Source of the DNA: Sphingobacteriales bacterium
GTDB lineage: Bacteria > Bacteroidota > Bacteroidia > Chitinophagales > JADIYW01
DNA length: 64,000 nt
NCBI GenBank assembly: GCA_016721245.1
Contig: JADKIQ010000002.1
Location: forward strand, 186,001 to 250,000
Direction of reading: 5' to 3'
How positions within the stretch are numbered: the first letter of the stretch is position 1; each line of letters opens with the position of its first letter. Shown here in pieces: positions 29,093 to 38,805 of this stretch. The notes below the pieces were generated by a model. That model did not search any database and was not told the origin of the DNA. It was given only the letters and a program-made list of their open reading frames with translations. The position numbers and the translations under genes were made by a program.

Positions 29093-31414
29093 TTATGGTA
29101 TTATTTTTACGGTTACTTTTTCAAAGCTAATCACATTAAAATCAAACGTAAATTCTATCATGCCGGAATAGGTGCCGTCGCTGTTTTGTTTTAGTGTGGT
29201 TTTGGTAGTTCCTTTTTTATTGATATACTCTTTTAGAGTATTGTAATTTTTATCAGCATTGTCGATAGAAATAACTTCTACATACGTATCTCTTGGAATT
29301 TCTTTTTTAGGAGCGGACAACACATTTGTCATGGTTTTTTTTACTTGTTCAGTTTTTTCAGCTGAATTACTTTCCGCCATTTCTTTGTAAAGCTTGTCTC
29401 TTTCCTGCTGATTCTTTTCCAGTTCGGCATCAATTTTCTTCAACTGATCTGCATCTGATTTAGAGATTCTTACCGGAATCGTGTAGGAATAATTAGTATT
29501 GATAGAAAATCGATCATAGCCTTTTACTTCCGTCAGATATTTTATAGCCTGTGCTTCGTTCATGTTTTCATTAAAATTTGAATTCTTTAGTTTCCAGGTA
29601 CTTGATTGGTATTTTTCCTCTAGAATAATTCTGTCTGCTTCCGTAAAAATCTGATTAACTGGTCCGAAAACACTTACTACACGTATCAATTCATCATCAT
29701 TCGTAGCGTAATTTGAAAAATTGCCATCGTACTGCAAAAGGAAGACACCTTTAAATTTATTTTTCGCACTCCATTCTGCTTTTTCAGCAAATAATTTTTG
29801 TTGTTCCTGTTCTCGCTTTTTATCTTCTTCTGCTGCTTTTAGCATTGCCAGTTTGCTTTCAAATGAGTAGTAGTCGCCGAAATTGCCTTCTGTTGCAGGT
29901 ATGCAGAAATATAAACCGTCTGCCACATCAAATTTAACACCTTCAGGTAGCCAACTGTTATAGGCAGTTGGTAAATAGATGATGTAATAAATTTCATTAT
30001 CTGCACTATAAATTTGTGCTACAAAATAAGCTTCGTAAGGTTTGTCTTTTTGATTTTGTTCAATAATAGTTTTAATTTTTGCCGGTGTATTAAGATGTGT
30101 TGGCTTGTATTTCATATCACATAATGCAAATAACTTATCAATTTCTGCTTCGGTAAGTTTGTATTTGCTCATTACTTTCTGTTTCTCTGCATCCGTTACT
30201 TCTACCATTTTGGATTTAAATTCTTTTTTAGGATGGTGCAGATAAATTCTTTCTGATGCAACTCTGAATCGCTCATTTGCAAAACCAATTGAAATGTCAT
30301 CAAAATATTTATCCTCTTTCCAGATGCCTTTCTTTTGGGTGCCGTCTGCAAAAGTAAGTACTCCATTGCCATCTTTTTTCCCATTTACATAATTACCTTC
30401 ATAACTATTGCCGTTGCTAAATTTTTCTTTACCTAACCCGTGAAAAACATAAGCGTAGTTATTGAATATGCTGCTTAATTTTTTAACTTGTCCTTCATAA
30501 AATACAAATCCATCTTGTGTGGCAAATTTTGCATTGCCAATTATATTTCCATCTTTGCAATTGCCTTTGATAGTATAACCATTGATGTGTTCGATGACAC
30601 ATTCACCATTGTCGCAGGTAGAAGAAATACAAACAAACTCTAGCGTTTTTGAATTTACTTTATCTGCTGTAACGGTAAGCATACTATTGTTGCGCAAGAT
30701 TTTAAAGGTGTTATTGGTAAATGCACTTTCTTTAAAAATTTTTGCTGCTTCAGGTCTTGATTTGTATCTGATGTTTTGTCCGTTATATTCTGTAATAATA
30801 TCATTGATTCTAAAACCGGCTTTTTCCGCAGGACTTGATTTAATTACTTTCAGAACTACTACTGAATCAGCATTTTTTGCACCGAATAAAAATCCAAATG
30901 AATAATTTTCATCTTTTAAAGAAATAGAAGGTTTGTAATAGTCAGCAGATAACGGTGATGTAGATATGGATTCTTTTCTGGTTATTTGAAAAAATCCTTT
31001 TCCATTCTCAGCTAATTTATCACTTGGTAAATGTGTGTTTAAATCGTTTGGTACATACATCAAACATAAAATATCATCCGGTCTGTCGTATTTAAATTTA
31101 CCGTTTTTAAATCCATTCAGTTCGCATATTTTATACATAATATACGCTACATCTGTATTTTTTTTATTTTTTGGATGATTGTAATAACTGGTGCTCGTTA
31201 TTATTTTTTCTGCTTCGTCTGTTTTAATATTCAGTGCTTTTGCAATTACTTTTAATTGTTTGTCTTCTAATATACTCCAACCATTTGATGAGTAATTATT
31301 AAAATTTTCGATGTCATTTACGTAATATTTTGTTTTGTCTTTTATTTCCTGAGCAAAAAGGGAATTGCAAAAAATAATAATAAAAATAAATAACAGTAGA
31401 TTCAGTCGTTTCAT
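29093..31414 (-). CDS. Secreted PDZ- and MORN-repeat protein
   Basis: The 773 residues start with a signal peptide (MKRLNLLLFIFIIIFCNSLFAQ). Domains in order: an N-terminal helical region; a PDZ domain around residues 165-255 (VIKSSPAEKAGFRINDIITE); MORN-like repeats (GLGKEKFSNGNSYEGNYVNG, KKDGNGVLTFADGTQKKG); a long helical region; and a C-terminal module (TYVEVISIDNADKNYNTLKE) shared with the repeat protein 12 bases downstream, likely in the same operon. PDZ and MORN units usually mediate protein or membrane contact. The exact role is unknown. Confidence 0.75.
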   Translation of the reverse strand: MKRLNLLLFIFIIIFCNSLFAQEIKDKTKYYVNDIENFNNYSSNGWSILEDKQLKVIAKALNIKTDEAEKIITSTSYYNHPKNKKNTDVAYIMYKICELNGFKNGKFKYDRPDDILCLMYVPNDLNTHLPSDKLAENGKGFFQITRKESISTSPLSADYYKPSISLKDENYSFGFLFGAKNADSVVVLKVIKSSPAEKAGFRINDIITEYNGQNIRYKSRPEAAKIFKESAFTNNTFKILRNNSMLTVTADKVNSKTLEFVCISSTCDNGECVIEHINGYTIKGNCKDGNIIGNAKFATQDGFVFYEGQVKKLSSIFNNYAYVFHGLGKEKFSNGNSYEGNYVNGKKDGNGVLTFADGTQKKGIWKEDKYFDDISIGFANERFRVASERIYLHHPKKEFKSKMVEVTDAEKQKVMSKYKLTEAEIDKLFALCDMKYKPTHLNTPAKIKTIIEQNQKDKPYEAYFVAQIYSADNEIYYIIYLPTAYNSWLPEGVKFDVADGLYFCIPATEGNFGDYYSFESKLAMLKAAEEDKKREQEQQKLFAEKAEWSAKNKFKGVFLLQYDGNFSNYATNDDELIRVVSVFGPVNQIFTEADRIILEEKYQSSTWKLKNSNFNENMNEAQAIKYLTEVKGYDRFSINTNYSYTIPVRISKSDADQLKKIDAELEKNQQERDKLYKEMAESNSAEKTEQVKKTMTNVLSAPKKEIPRDTYVEVISIDNADKNYNTLKEYINKKGTTKTTLKQNSDGTYSGMIEFTFDFNVISFEKVTVKIIP

Positions 31415-31563
31415 TTTCTGTTTTGATAGTTAAATTTAGAGTATTTCCCTGATTTAGAATATACCATTAAACACGTAATAACGATTACAGATTATTTGCC
31501 ATCATTTTTTTATACCTGTAAACACTTATGATATATACAATCGTTTGGGTATTTTATATGCAG

Positions 31564-31577
31564 TTCTGATATCAGAA
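31564..31577. promoter_or_regulatory. Perfect 14-bp palindrome upstream of a lipoprotein gene
   Basis: TTCTGATATCAGAA is fully self-complementary and lies 33 bases before the start codon at 31610. It could be an operator. No regulator is encoded next to it. Confidence 0.35.
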
Positions 31578-31609
31578 TTTTATATAATTAATTACCAAAA
31601 CACTTAACC

Positions 31610-32113
31610 ATGAAAAAATTCACATTTGCTTTTATTGTTGTCAGTACTTTACTGTTGAATGCCTGTAAAAAGGATAATACAGTATCTGCATCTAATTTGT
31701 CTGCCGGACACAGCAAGGTTTCTCTGACAGCCGCCGGTGCCACTTCCGGTAATTTCAGTTCTAATGATCTGATTAGCATAGTAGCAAAATCTGGAGCGGA
31801 AATCAATTTAAGCGCCAGTTATGTAAATACCACTTCTTTTACCACGGAGATTGTGTTGATGTTACTTCCTGCGGATATCACTACCGGCTCCTATAATTTT
31901 AAAACGATGTCATCTTCTGCCGCCCTGCCCACTTTTGCATATACCAAAGGTGTAAACGGTTGGGCTGCAACACCATCTGAAAGCGAATTCACTATAGTGG
32001 TAAGCAAGGCTACTTCCACTGAAATTGAAGGCACGTTTAGCGGTACATTGCACAATGACACCGATAACACGGATGTGACAATAAGCAACGGAAAGTTTGC
32101 CGCAAAATATTAA
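31610..32113 (+). CDS. Lipoprotein, DUF6252-like
   Basis: The 167-residue product has a lipoprotein signal (FAFIVVSTLLLNACKKD, lipidated Cys19) and a single beta-rich domain ending ISNGKFAAKY. The layout resembles the DUF6252 lipoproteins of Bacteroidota. The function is unknown. It stands alone with its own terminator. Confidence 0.65.
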   Translation: MKKFTFAFIVVSTLLLNACKKDNTVSASNLSAGHSKVSLTAAGATSGNFSSNDLISIVAKSGAEINLSASYVNTTSFTTEIVLMLLPADITTGSYNFKTMSSSAALPTFAYTKGVNGWAATPSESEFTIVVSKATSTEIEGTFSGTLHNDTDNTDVTISNGKFAAKY

Positions 32114-32135
32114 GAATGAATAATGACGAATGAGA

Positions 32136-32168
32136 AAAAGGAGCCAGTTATTGGCTCCTTTTATTTTT
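32136..32168 (+). terminator. Intrinsic terminator after the lipoprotein gene
   Basis: AAAAGGAGCCA and TGGCTCCTTTT pair across a 5-base loop, followed by an AT-rich T-run. Confidence 0.8.
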
Positions 32169-32204
32169 ACAAGTTGAAATAGTGCATAAATTGTGCTATA
32201 AACA

Positions 32205-34109
32205 TCATCTCTGCAAACTTTCCCAATCCTGCATCAGTTTTTCCAATGCTTTTTTTTCTGTGCCTAATTGCAATACGATTTGTTCATCATATTTACCGTC
32301 TTCGGAAAGAGCTTCTATTTTTTCTTCCAGTTTTTTTATATCAAATTCTTTGATGCCAATTTCTTCTTCCAGTTTGGATATCTGATTTTTGATGCGTTTC
32401 GCTTCTTTATCATCTACTTTATTTGCCGGAGCTGTAACTTCTTTTTTCTGCGGATTGTTAGTTGTCGCTTGCGGACTCAACTCCACCTCTCTGAAGTTTG
32501 CCACACGACGTTCTTCAAAGAAGGCTTCCACATCACCAACATGTTCCTGTACCACACCATCTTTAAATTCAAATGTTTTCTCCGTCAAACCCACTAAAAA
32601 GTCACGGTCGTGCGAAACCACAATCACCGTTCCGGGATATTTGGAAATAGCATCTTTCAATACGTCTTTAGCACGTAAATCTAAGTGATTCGTTGGCTCA
32701 TCGAGAATCAATACATTGCTCGGATTCAGCAACAGATGCGCCAGACAAACACGAGCACGTTCACCACCGCTCAATACGGATATTTTTTTGGTGGCATCGT
32801 CACCGCTAAACATAAAAGCACCTAAAATATTGCGCACCTGTGCACGTATATCATTTGGAGCCGTGTCTTCCATGTATTGTAAAATAGTCAACTCTTTAGG
32901 TAAATGTTCTGCATGGTGCTGCGCAAAGAAAGCGATGTTTACGTTATGTCCTATTTCTAAGTTTCCTGAATTATAATCCAACTCTTTAGCAATAATTTTT
33001 GCCATCGTGGTTTTTCCCATTCCGTTCTTTCCAATGAAAGCAACTTTATCGCCGCGTTCAATCTCTAAATTCACGTCATGAAAAACAGGTTTGACGCCAT
33101 AGCTTTTTGCCAGATTTTTTGCAGTAACTACCACCTTTCCGCTTTGTTGTCCCATCGGAAACTGAAAACGCATGGAACGCACATCATCCTGTTCCACTTC
33201 CACAATATCCATTCTGTCCAGCTTCTTCACCAAACTCTGCGCCATACTGGCTTTACTGGCTTTCGCTTTAAAGCGTTCAATATTGCGCTCAATTTGTTTT
33301 ATCTGATCCTGCTGGTTTTTAAATGTCTGTAACTGCTTTTCGCGTCGCTCTTCCTTTAAAATAAGGTATTTGGAGTAATTGGCTTTATACTCGTACATTT
33401 TGCCCAATTCCAGTTCTATCGTTTTGTTACAAACGTTATCCAAAAAGGTTTTATCATGCGATACCAATACAATGGCACCTTCATATTTCTGAAAAAACTC
33501 TTCGAGCCAGATAATAGATTCAATATCTAAGTGATTCGTAGGCTCATCGAGCATCAGCAAATCCGGATTCTGTAATAATAATTTAGATAATTCTAAACGC
33601 ATGGCCCAGCCACCGGAAAAAGTTGAAGGAGATTTTTCAAAATCTTCGCGCTGATAACCTAAGCCCAGTAAAACCAGTTCCGTTTTCTTGTCTTTGTCAT
33701 CAATATCCAGATGCACGAGTCTGTCATTTAAATCACAAAATAGTTGTGATAAATTCATATAATCATCTGTATCGTAATCGGTACGCGTTTCCAGCTGGTG
33801 TTGCACTTTTTCCAGTTCTTCCTGTAATACGTTAATTTCTTTAAAGGCAGTTTGTGCCTCCAGCCAAACGGTCGGCTCGTTTTGACCACGGATTTCCTGT
33901 TTCAAAAATCCGATGGTATAGCCACCCGGTTTAGAGATGGTTCCTTCCTGTGCAGATATTTCCCCATTTAATGCTTTCAGCAAGGTAGATTTACCCACAC
34001 CATTTCGTCCTACCAATCCGATTCTGTCGCGTGGCTGAATCGTAAAAGTAACATTGTCGAATAAAATCCGGCTCCCAAATATGATAGATAAATTTTGTGC
34101 TTGTAACAT
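32205..34109 (-). CDS. ABC-F family ATPase
   Basis: Two ABC ATPase modules lie in one 634-residue soluble chain. Walker A motifs are GRNGVGKST and GKNGMGKTT; signature motifs are FSGGWAMRLELSKLLL and LSGGERARVCLAHLLL; Walker B regions are LLMLDEPTNHLD and VLILDEPTNHLD. The interdomain linker and a C-terminal coiled coil (ISKLEEEIGIKEFDIKKLEE) are those of Uup/YdiF-like members that act on the ribosome rather than in transport. Confidence 0.95.
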   Translation of the reverse strand: MLQAQNLSIIFGSRILFDNVTFTIQPRDRIGLVGRNGVGKSTLLKALNGEISAQEGTISKPGGYTIGFLKQEIRGQNEPTVWLEAQTAFKEINVLQEELEKVQHQLETRTDYDTDDYMNLSQLFCDLNDRLVHLDIDDKDKKTELVLLGLGYQREDFEKSPSTFSGGWAMRLELSKLLLQNPDLLMLDEPTNHLDIESIIWLEEFFQKYEGAIVLVSHDKTFLDNVCNKTIELELGKMYEYKANYSKYLILKEERREKQLQTFKNQQDQIKQIERNIERFKAKASKASMAQSLVKKLDRMDIVEVEQDDVRSMRFQFPMGQQSGKVVVTAKNLAKSYGVKPVFHDVNLEIERGDKVAFIGKNGMGKTTMAKIIAKELDYNSGNLEIGHNVNIAFFAQHHAEHLPKELTILQYMEDTAPNDIRAQVRNILGAFMFSGDDATKKISVLSGGERARVCLAHLLLNPSNVLILDEPTNHLDLRAKDVLKDAISKYPGTVIVVSHDRDFLVGLTEKTFEFKDGVVQEHVGDVEAFFEERRVANFREVELSPQATTNNPQKKEVTAPANKVDDKEAKRIKNQISKLEEEIGIKEFDIKKLEEKIEALSEDGKYDEQIVLQLGTEKKALEKLMQDWESLQR

Positions 34110-34265
34110 GGTGCAAAAATACTTTTTTAAATAGATAATTCAGTGCGGCAATTTTCTCAATAATATTAATAAAGTATTACTGCATAATTAATTATGAGTG
34201 GCAAATATGACAACCGTCATATTTTTTGATGGTTTTAAGTGTTAATTTTCTCCAAATAAATCAAT

Positions 34266-35996
34266 ATGAACGGAGGCGAAATTATTGCTCAGTTACTCAA
34301 GAAACACGGTGTAGAATACATGTTTACCTTATGCGGAGGTCATATATCACCCATTTTCGTAGGCGCTAAAAATTGCGGTATTCAGGTAATAGACACCCGG
34401 CATGAGGCAAATGCGGTGTTTGCTGCAGATGCTACCGCGAGATTAACCGGAAAAATAGGGGTAGCTGCGGTTACTGCCGGACCGGGGGTGACGAACACCA
34501 TTACCGCCATAAAAAATGCACAGATGGCACAATCTCCTGTGCTGCTTTTGGGCGGTGCGGCGGCGACAGTGTTAAAAGGAAGAGGTTCCTTACAAGATAT
34601 TGAACAATTGTCGGTGATGCAGTCGATTACGAAATGGTGTGTGTCAGTGAAGAAGGTGAAAGATTTTGTGCCGGTCATCAATAAAGCTATTTCAATAGCC
34701 CTGGAAGGAACACCGGGGCCGGTTTTTGTAGAATGCCCGATTGATTTGTTGTATGAAGAAAGTCTCGTAAAAGAATGGTACCTGGCAGGAAATAAAAAAA
34801 ACGCAAGTTTGTCAGATAAAGCAATTTACTGGTATTTAAATCGTCATGTACAGGCTGTTTTTGACGGCGTAAAATCCATCGATATAAAAGCAGAGATTGT
34901 GCCGGCACAAAAAGCTACACACAATAGTTCTCATATTAAATCCATAAAAAAAGCCATCGAAAAATCGGAAAAACCATTGATGTTAATTGGCAGCGGCAGT
35001 TTAAATAATGCACAACATGCTGAGTCATTGGCAGCATCCGTCAATAAAATGGGCATTCCGGTGTATTTATCCGGTATGGCGCGTGGCTTATTAGGGAAAC
35101 ATAATTCATTACAAAAAAGGCATAACAGGAAACAAGCTTTAAAACAGGCTGACTTAATTATTCTGGCGGGCGTTCCTTGCGATTTCAGATTAGATTACGG
35201 AAGACATTTGTCTAAAAAAGCAACCTTTATTTCCATAAATGGGAACAAGATTGATTTGTTTAAAAACAAATCGCCGGATATTGCCGTGCATACTAATCCT
35301 GCCCTGTTCTTAAAAGAAGTAGCGGAAAAAACAGATACGAAGAATAAGTGGAAAGAATGGATGGATTCACTGGATAAAAGTGACGACGAAAAAGAAATTA
35401 ATATTGCTGAACAGGCAACAGAAAAAACGGACTTAATAAATCCGATAGAACTTTTCAGAACGCTGGATAATCTGTTGCCCGATAATACTACCCTAGTCGC
35501 AGATGGCGGTGATTTTGTAGCCACTGCTTCATACACCCTCAAACCCAGACATCCCTTATCCTGGCTGGACCCCGGAGTATTTGGCACCCTGGGGGTTGGC
35601 GGTGGTTTTGCTTTAGGGGCAAAGATATGTAACGCTAAAGATGAAGTCTGGATAATTTACGGCGATGGTTCCAGTGCATTTTCCATTGCGGAAATTGATA
35701 CCATGGTGCGTCATAAATTACCGGCTATTATTTTAATAGGCAACGATGCTTCCTGGTCTCAAATAGCGAGAGACCAGCTGGATATTTTGAAAGATGATGT
35801 GGCAACCGTTTTAGCGTATTCTAATTATGAAAAAATAGGAGAGGCGTTTGGTGCAAAAGGAAAAACGGTAAAAACGCTGGACGAATTTGTGCAGGCTGTA
35901 AAAGAAGCGCAACAAAGCGTAAAAGAAGGAATTCCTTATGTTATTAATGCACTGATTGGTAAATCAGATTTCAGAAAAGGTTCTATCAGTATGTAA
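34266..35996 (+). CDS. Thiamine-pyrophosphate enzyme, 2-hydroxyacyl-CoA lyase / ILVBL-like
   Basis: The 576 residues have the three-domain acetolactate-synthase fold. The catalytic Glu lies in DTRHEANAVFAADATARLTG. The TPP/Mg site is GDGSSAFSIAEIDTMVRHKL with Asn in LIGND. The family includes acetolactate synthase and 2-hydroxyacyl-CoA lyases; the N-terminus (YMFTLCGGHISPIF) resembles ILVBL/HACL2. An isochorismatase-like gene and an acyl-CoA ligase follow within 20 bases each, which favours an acyl-CoA cleavage role over branched amino-acid synthesis. Confidence 0.8.
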   Translation: MNGGEIIAQLLKKHGVEYMFTLCGGHISPIFVGAKNCGIQVIDTRHEANAVFAADATARLTGKIGVAAVTAGPGVTNTITAIKNAQMAQSPVLLLGGAAATVLKGRGSLQDIEQLSVMQSITKWCVSVKKVKDFVPVINKAISIALEGTPGPVFVECPIDLLYEESLVKEWYLAGNKKNASLSDKAIYWYLNRHVQAVFDGVKSIDIKAEIVPAQKATHNSSHIKSIKKAIEKSEKPLMLIGSGSLNNAQHAESLAASVNKMGIPVYLSGMARGLLGKHNSLQKRHNRKQALKQADLIILAGVPCDFRLDYGRHLSKKATFISINGNKIDLFKNKSPDIAVHTNPALFLKEVAEKTDTKNKWKEWMDSLDKSDDEKEINIAEQATEKTDLINPIELFRTLDNLLPDNTTLVADGGDFVATASYTLKPRHPLSWLDPGVFGTLGVGGGFALGAKICNAKDEVWIIYGDGSSAFSIAEIDTMVRHKLPAIILIGNDASWSQIARDQLDILKDDVATVLAYSNYEKIGEAFGAKGKTVKTLDEFVQAVKEAQQSVKEGIPYVINALIGKSDFRKGSISM

Positions 35997-36011
35997 TATA
36001 AATGAAATAAT

Positions 36012-36554
36012 ATGCAGACGGGAAAATTAAACTTAGAAGATTGTCTTTTACTGGTAATAGATATTCAGGAGCGATTGATTCCGGTTATACATCAACACGA
36101 AGAGGTGATACATAATGCCAATATCTTACTGAAAGGCATGGAAATACTGGGTGTTCCGGTAATTGTAACCGAACAATATCCGAAAGGATTGGGAAATACC
36201 TGCAAAGAAATTATATTGGGAGATGACGCAAAAGTAATGGAAAAAATAACGTTCAGCTGTCTCGGGAATGATCACATAAAAGAATCTGTTCAGACAAAAA
36301 AACAAATCATCATTTGCGGGGTAGAAGCGCATATCTGTGTATTGAAAACAGCTTTGGATTTGCTGGATGAAGGATACCAAGTTCATTTAATAACAGATGC
36401 TGTTTCTTCAAGGAAAAAAGAGAATAAACAGGTTGCTATAGAACGTATGAAGCAATCCGGTGTTTTTATTTCGTCAACAGAAATGATATTGTTTCAGTTG
36501 CTCGATAAGGCAGGAACAGAAGAGTTTAAATTAATCAGTAAACTCATAAAATGA
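36012..36554 (+). CDS. Isochorismatase-like cysteine hydrolase
   Basis: The 180 residues hold the catalytic Asp in LLVIDIQERLIPVI and the nucleophile in ICGVEAHICVLKTALDLLDEG (Cys). This is the YcaC-like branch, in which substrates are amides or unknown. It lies between the TPP enzyme and the acyl-CoA ligase with 15- and 4-base gaps, so it is probably co-transcribed. Confidence 0.88.
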   Translation: MQTGKLNLEDCLLLVIDIQERLIPVIHQHEEVIHNANILLKGMEILGVPVIVTEQYPKGLGNTCKEIILGDDAKVMEKITFSCLGNDHIKESVQTKKQIIICGVEAHICVLKTALDLLDEGYQVHLITDAVSSRKKENKQVAIERMKQSGVFISSTEMILFQLLDKAGTEEFKLISKLIK

Positions 36555-36558
36555 TGTT

Positions 36559-38325
36559 ATGAAAGCCATGCGATTATTTGACTATTTGCTGCAACAGAAA
36601 AACCTGAAACCAACTGCTGCTTTTCTTTCGTATAAAGATGTCAGAGATAATAAATGGAAAAGTTACACGTATCAGGAAACCTATGAAAGAGTACTGAAAG
36701 CCGCTCAGTTGCTGCTGGATGCCGGTATACAGCCAAATGATAAAGTAGCCTTGATTTCAGCAAATTGTCCTGAGTGGAATTTTGCGGATTTGGCTATTCA
36801 AATGATAGGAGGTGTTTGTGTGCCGATGTATCCTACGATAAGCAAGCACGATTATGAATTCATTTTTAAAGATGCTGAAATTAAAATTGCATTCGTCAGC
36901 AATGAAACTATTTATAAAAAGATAGAAGCAGTTAGAATTCAATTGCCCTTGTTGCAGAAAATTATTTCATTTGATGTTATAAAAAATACCGAGCATTTTA
37001 CCACTTCACTTTCTAATATAAACGCAAATGAACAACAAATAAATTCCTTATCCGAAAATGTAAACGAACAGGATTTAGCTACTATTATTTATACTTCCGG
37101 CACCACAGGAAACCCGAAAGGGGTAGTGTTATCGCATTATAATATCATCAGCAATTTAAACAGCATACAACAGGATTTACCCTTACTCGAAGGAAAGAAG
37201 GCATTGAGTTTTTTACCATTATGTCATAGTTTTGAGCGAACCGTATTTTATGCATATCTGGCAAATGGCATTCATATCTGTTATGCTGAAAATTTGGAGA
37301 AAATTGCAGACAACCTGAAAGAAATTCAACCGTATTGTTTTACCACCGTTCCGCGTTTACTGGAAAAAGTGTTCGATAAGATTATCGATAAATCGCAGCA
37401 ACTGGATGCGGTAAAAAAGAAATTATTCGATTGGGCATTACAAATAGGAATGGAATATGAATATGGTAAAGAGAAAAAAGATATATTATATGCATTGCAA
37501 CTTTTTGTTGCCCGCAAATTAGTTTTTTCAAAATGGAAAGAAGCACTAGGGGGAAATATTGAATTCATCGTAACAGGCGCTGCACCTATACAGCCTCGCT
37601 TAATAAGAATATTTACTGCCGCAGGAATTGATGTTCTGGAAGGATACGGACTTACAGAAACGTCGCCGGTACTGGCTTTTAACAGAATGAATATTGAAGA
37701 CAGAAAAATTGGAACGGTTGGTCTGCCGGTTCGGGGAGTTAGCATTAAAATTGCTGACGACGGAGAAATCCTGGCAAAAGGTCCGAATATTATGAAAGGA
37801 TATTATCACCAGCAGGCATTAACCGATGAAGTAATTGATAAAGAAGTTTGGTTTCATACCGGCGATATTGGTGAATTGACGGATAATAAGTTTTTAAAAA
37901 TAACTGACAGAAAAAAAGAACTTTTTAAAACCTCCGGCGGAAAATATATCGCACCGCAAGCTATTGAAAATAAAATGAAGGAGTCGAAATATATTGAACA
38001 GATTATGGTGGTGGGTGAATACCAGAAGTATATTTCTGCATTGATAGTGCCGTGTTTCAGTTACCTGCATGAATTCGCAAAAGTTCATTCCATTTCATTT
38101 ACCTCTAATAAAGAGTTGATTGAACATCCTGCTATTATTCAGTTAATAGAAAGCGAAATAAAAAAACTGAATACTAATTTCGGACAATGGGAACAGATTA
38201 AAAAGTTTACCCTTTTGCCGGCAGAATGGACCTCAGAATCTGGAGAGCTGACACCCACCATGAAGGTAAAACGAAAAATTATTTCAGAAAGATACAGAAA
38301 GCAGATAGAAGAAATGTATACCTGA
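36559..38325 (+). CDS. Long-chain acyl-CoA synthetase (AMP-binding, FadD15-like)
   Basis: The 588-residue enzyme should form acyl-adenylate and then acyl-CoA. It carries the P-loop motif TIIYTSGTTGNPKGVVLSH, the LEGYGLTETSPV motif, WFHTGDIGEL and the catalytic lysine region near the C-terminus. It is soluble, apparently complete, and the last gene of the three-gene unit. Confidence 0.92.
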   Translation: MKAMRLFDYLLQQKNLKPTAAFLSYKDVRDNKWKSYTYQETYERVLKAAQLLLDAGIQPNDKVALISANCPEWNFADLAIQMIGGVCVPMYPTISKHDYEFIFKDAEIKIAFVSNETIYKKIEAVRIQLPLLQKIISFDVIKNTEHFTTSLSNINANEQQINSLSENVNEQDLATIIYTSGTTGNPKGVVLSHYNIISNLNSIQQDLPLLEGKKALSFLPLCHSFERTVFYAYLANGIHICYAENLEKIADNLKEIQPYCFTTVPRLLEKVFDKIIDKSQQLDAVKKKLFDWALQIGMEYEYGKEKKDILYALQLFVARKLVFSKWKEALGGNIEFIVTGAAPIQPRLIRIFTAAGIDVLEGYGLTETSPVLAFNRMNIEDRKIGTVGLPVRGVSIKIADDGEILAKGPNIMKGYYHQQALTDEVIDKEVWFHTGDIGELTDNKFLKITDRKKELFKTSGGKYIAPQAIENKMKESKYIEQIMVVGEYQKYISALIVPCFSYLHEFAKVHSISFTSNKELIEHPAIIQLIESEIKKLNTNFGQWEQIKKFTLLPAEWTSESGELTPTMKVKRKIISERYRKQIEEMYT

Positions 38326-38350
38326 TTTACATATGTGCAACCTTATCTTT

Positions 38351-38695
38351 CTAGTTTTTACCTTCTTCCCATTCACGTGTTTTATCACCTAAATTCATAC
38401 AGAATTGTTTGATGTCTTCCTGTACAAAAGGATTTCCGGTTGCACGATGATAGGTATCTCCCAAACTCAGCATTAATTGAAAGAAGTGCGTATGCATTTC
38501 ATCTACCTGCATGTCTTTGGTCCATAAATCAAAACGCATGGTGTTTTTTTCATTGCCGTCCCACATGCCAATCATGATGCTTTTGCATTCATCTCCATCA
38601 CCCTGCGGGCCGTCTGTTGCCGTCCAACTTATTTTATCCGGCATATTCTGGTCGTCTAATTTTATCTTAAACTTTATCTCGGTTTCTCTTGACAT
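38351..38695 (-). CDS. gldC: Gliding motility protein GldC
   Basis: From the ATG at 38695 (MSRETEIKFKIKLDDQNMP) the product has 114 residues and matches GldC throughout (KISWTATDGPQ, MRFDLWTKDMQVDEM, LGDTYHRATGNP). A longer frame would begin inside the promoter. GldC is a cytosolic protein linked to gliding in Flavobacterium but also found in non-gliding Bacteroidota, so motility cannot be concluded. Confidence 0.9.
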   Translation of the reverse strand: MSRETEIKFKIKLDDQNMPDKISWTATDGPQGDGDECKSIMIGMWDGNEKNTMRFDLWTKDMQVDEMHTHFFQLMLSLGDTYHRATGNPFVQEDIKQFCMNLGDKTREWEEGKN

Positions 38696-38711
38696 AAAAA
38701 AAATTGAACTG

Positions 38712-38740
38712 CAAATATAAGCATCTGACTTCAAAGGCAA
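38712..38740 (-). promoter_or_regulatory. gldC promoter
   Basis: On the minus strand TTG (38740-38738) is followed after 18 bases by TATATTTG (38719-38712), matching the TTG/TAnnTTTG consensus. It leaves a leader of roughly 10 bases before the gldC start. Confidence 0.6.
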
Positions 38741-38805
38741 TTTTATATAAATGCTACCTGTTTAGGTTGATACAAATCAATTTCGGATACTTTACATAAA
38801 CTTAA

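Noticed and set aside
34205..34240. Imperfect inverted repeat AACCGTCA/TGATGGTT before the TPP enzyme gene
   Set aside because: One mismatch, AT-rich loop, no promoter element or regulator nearby; too weak to call.
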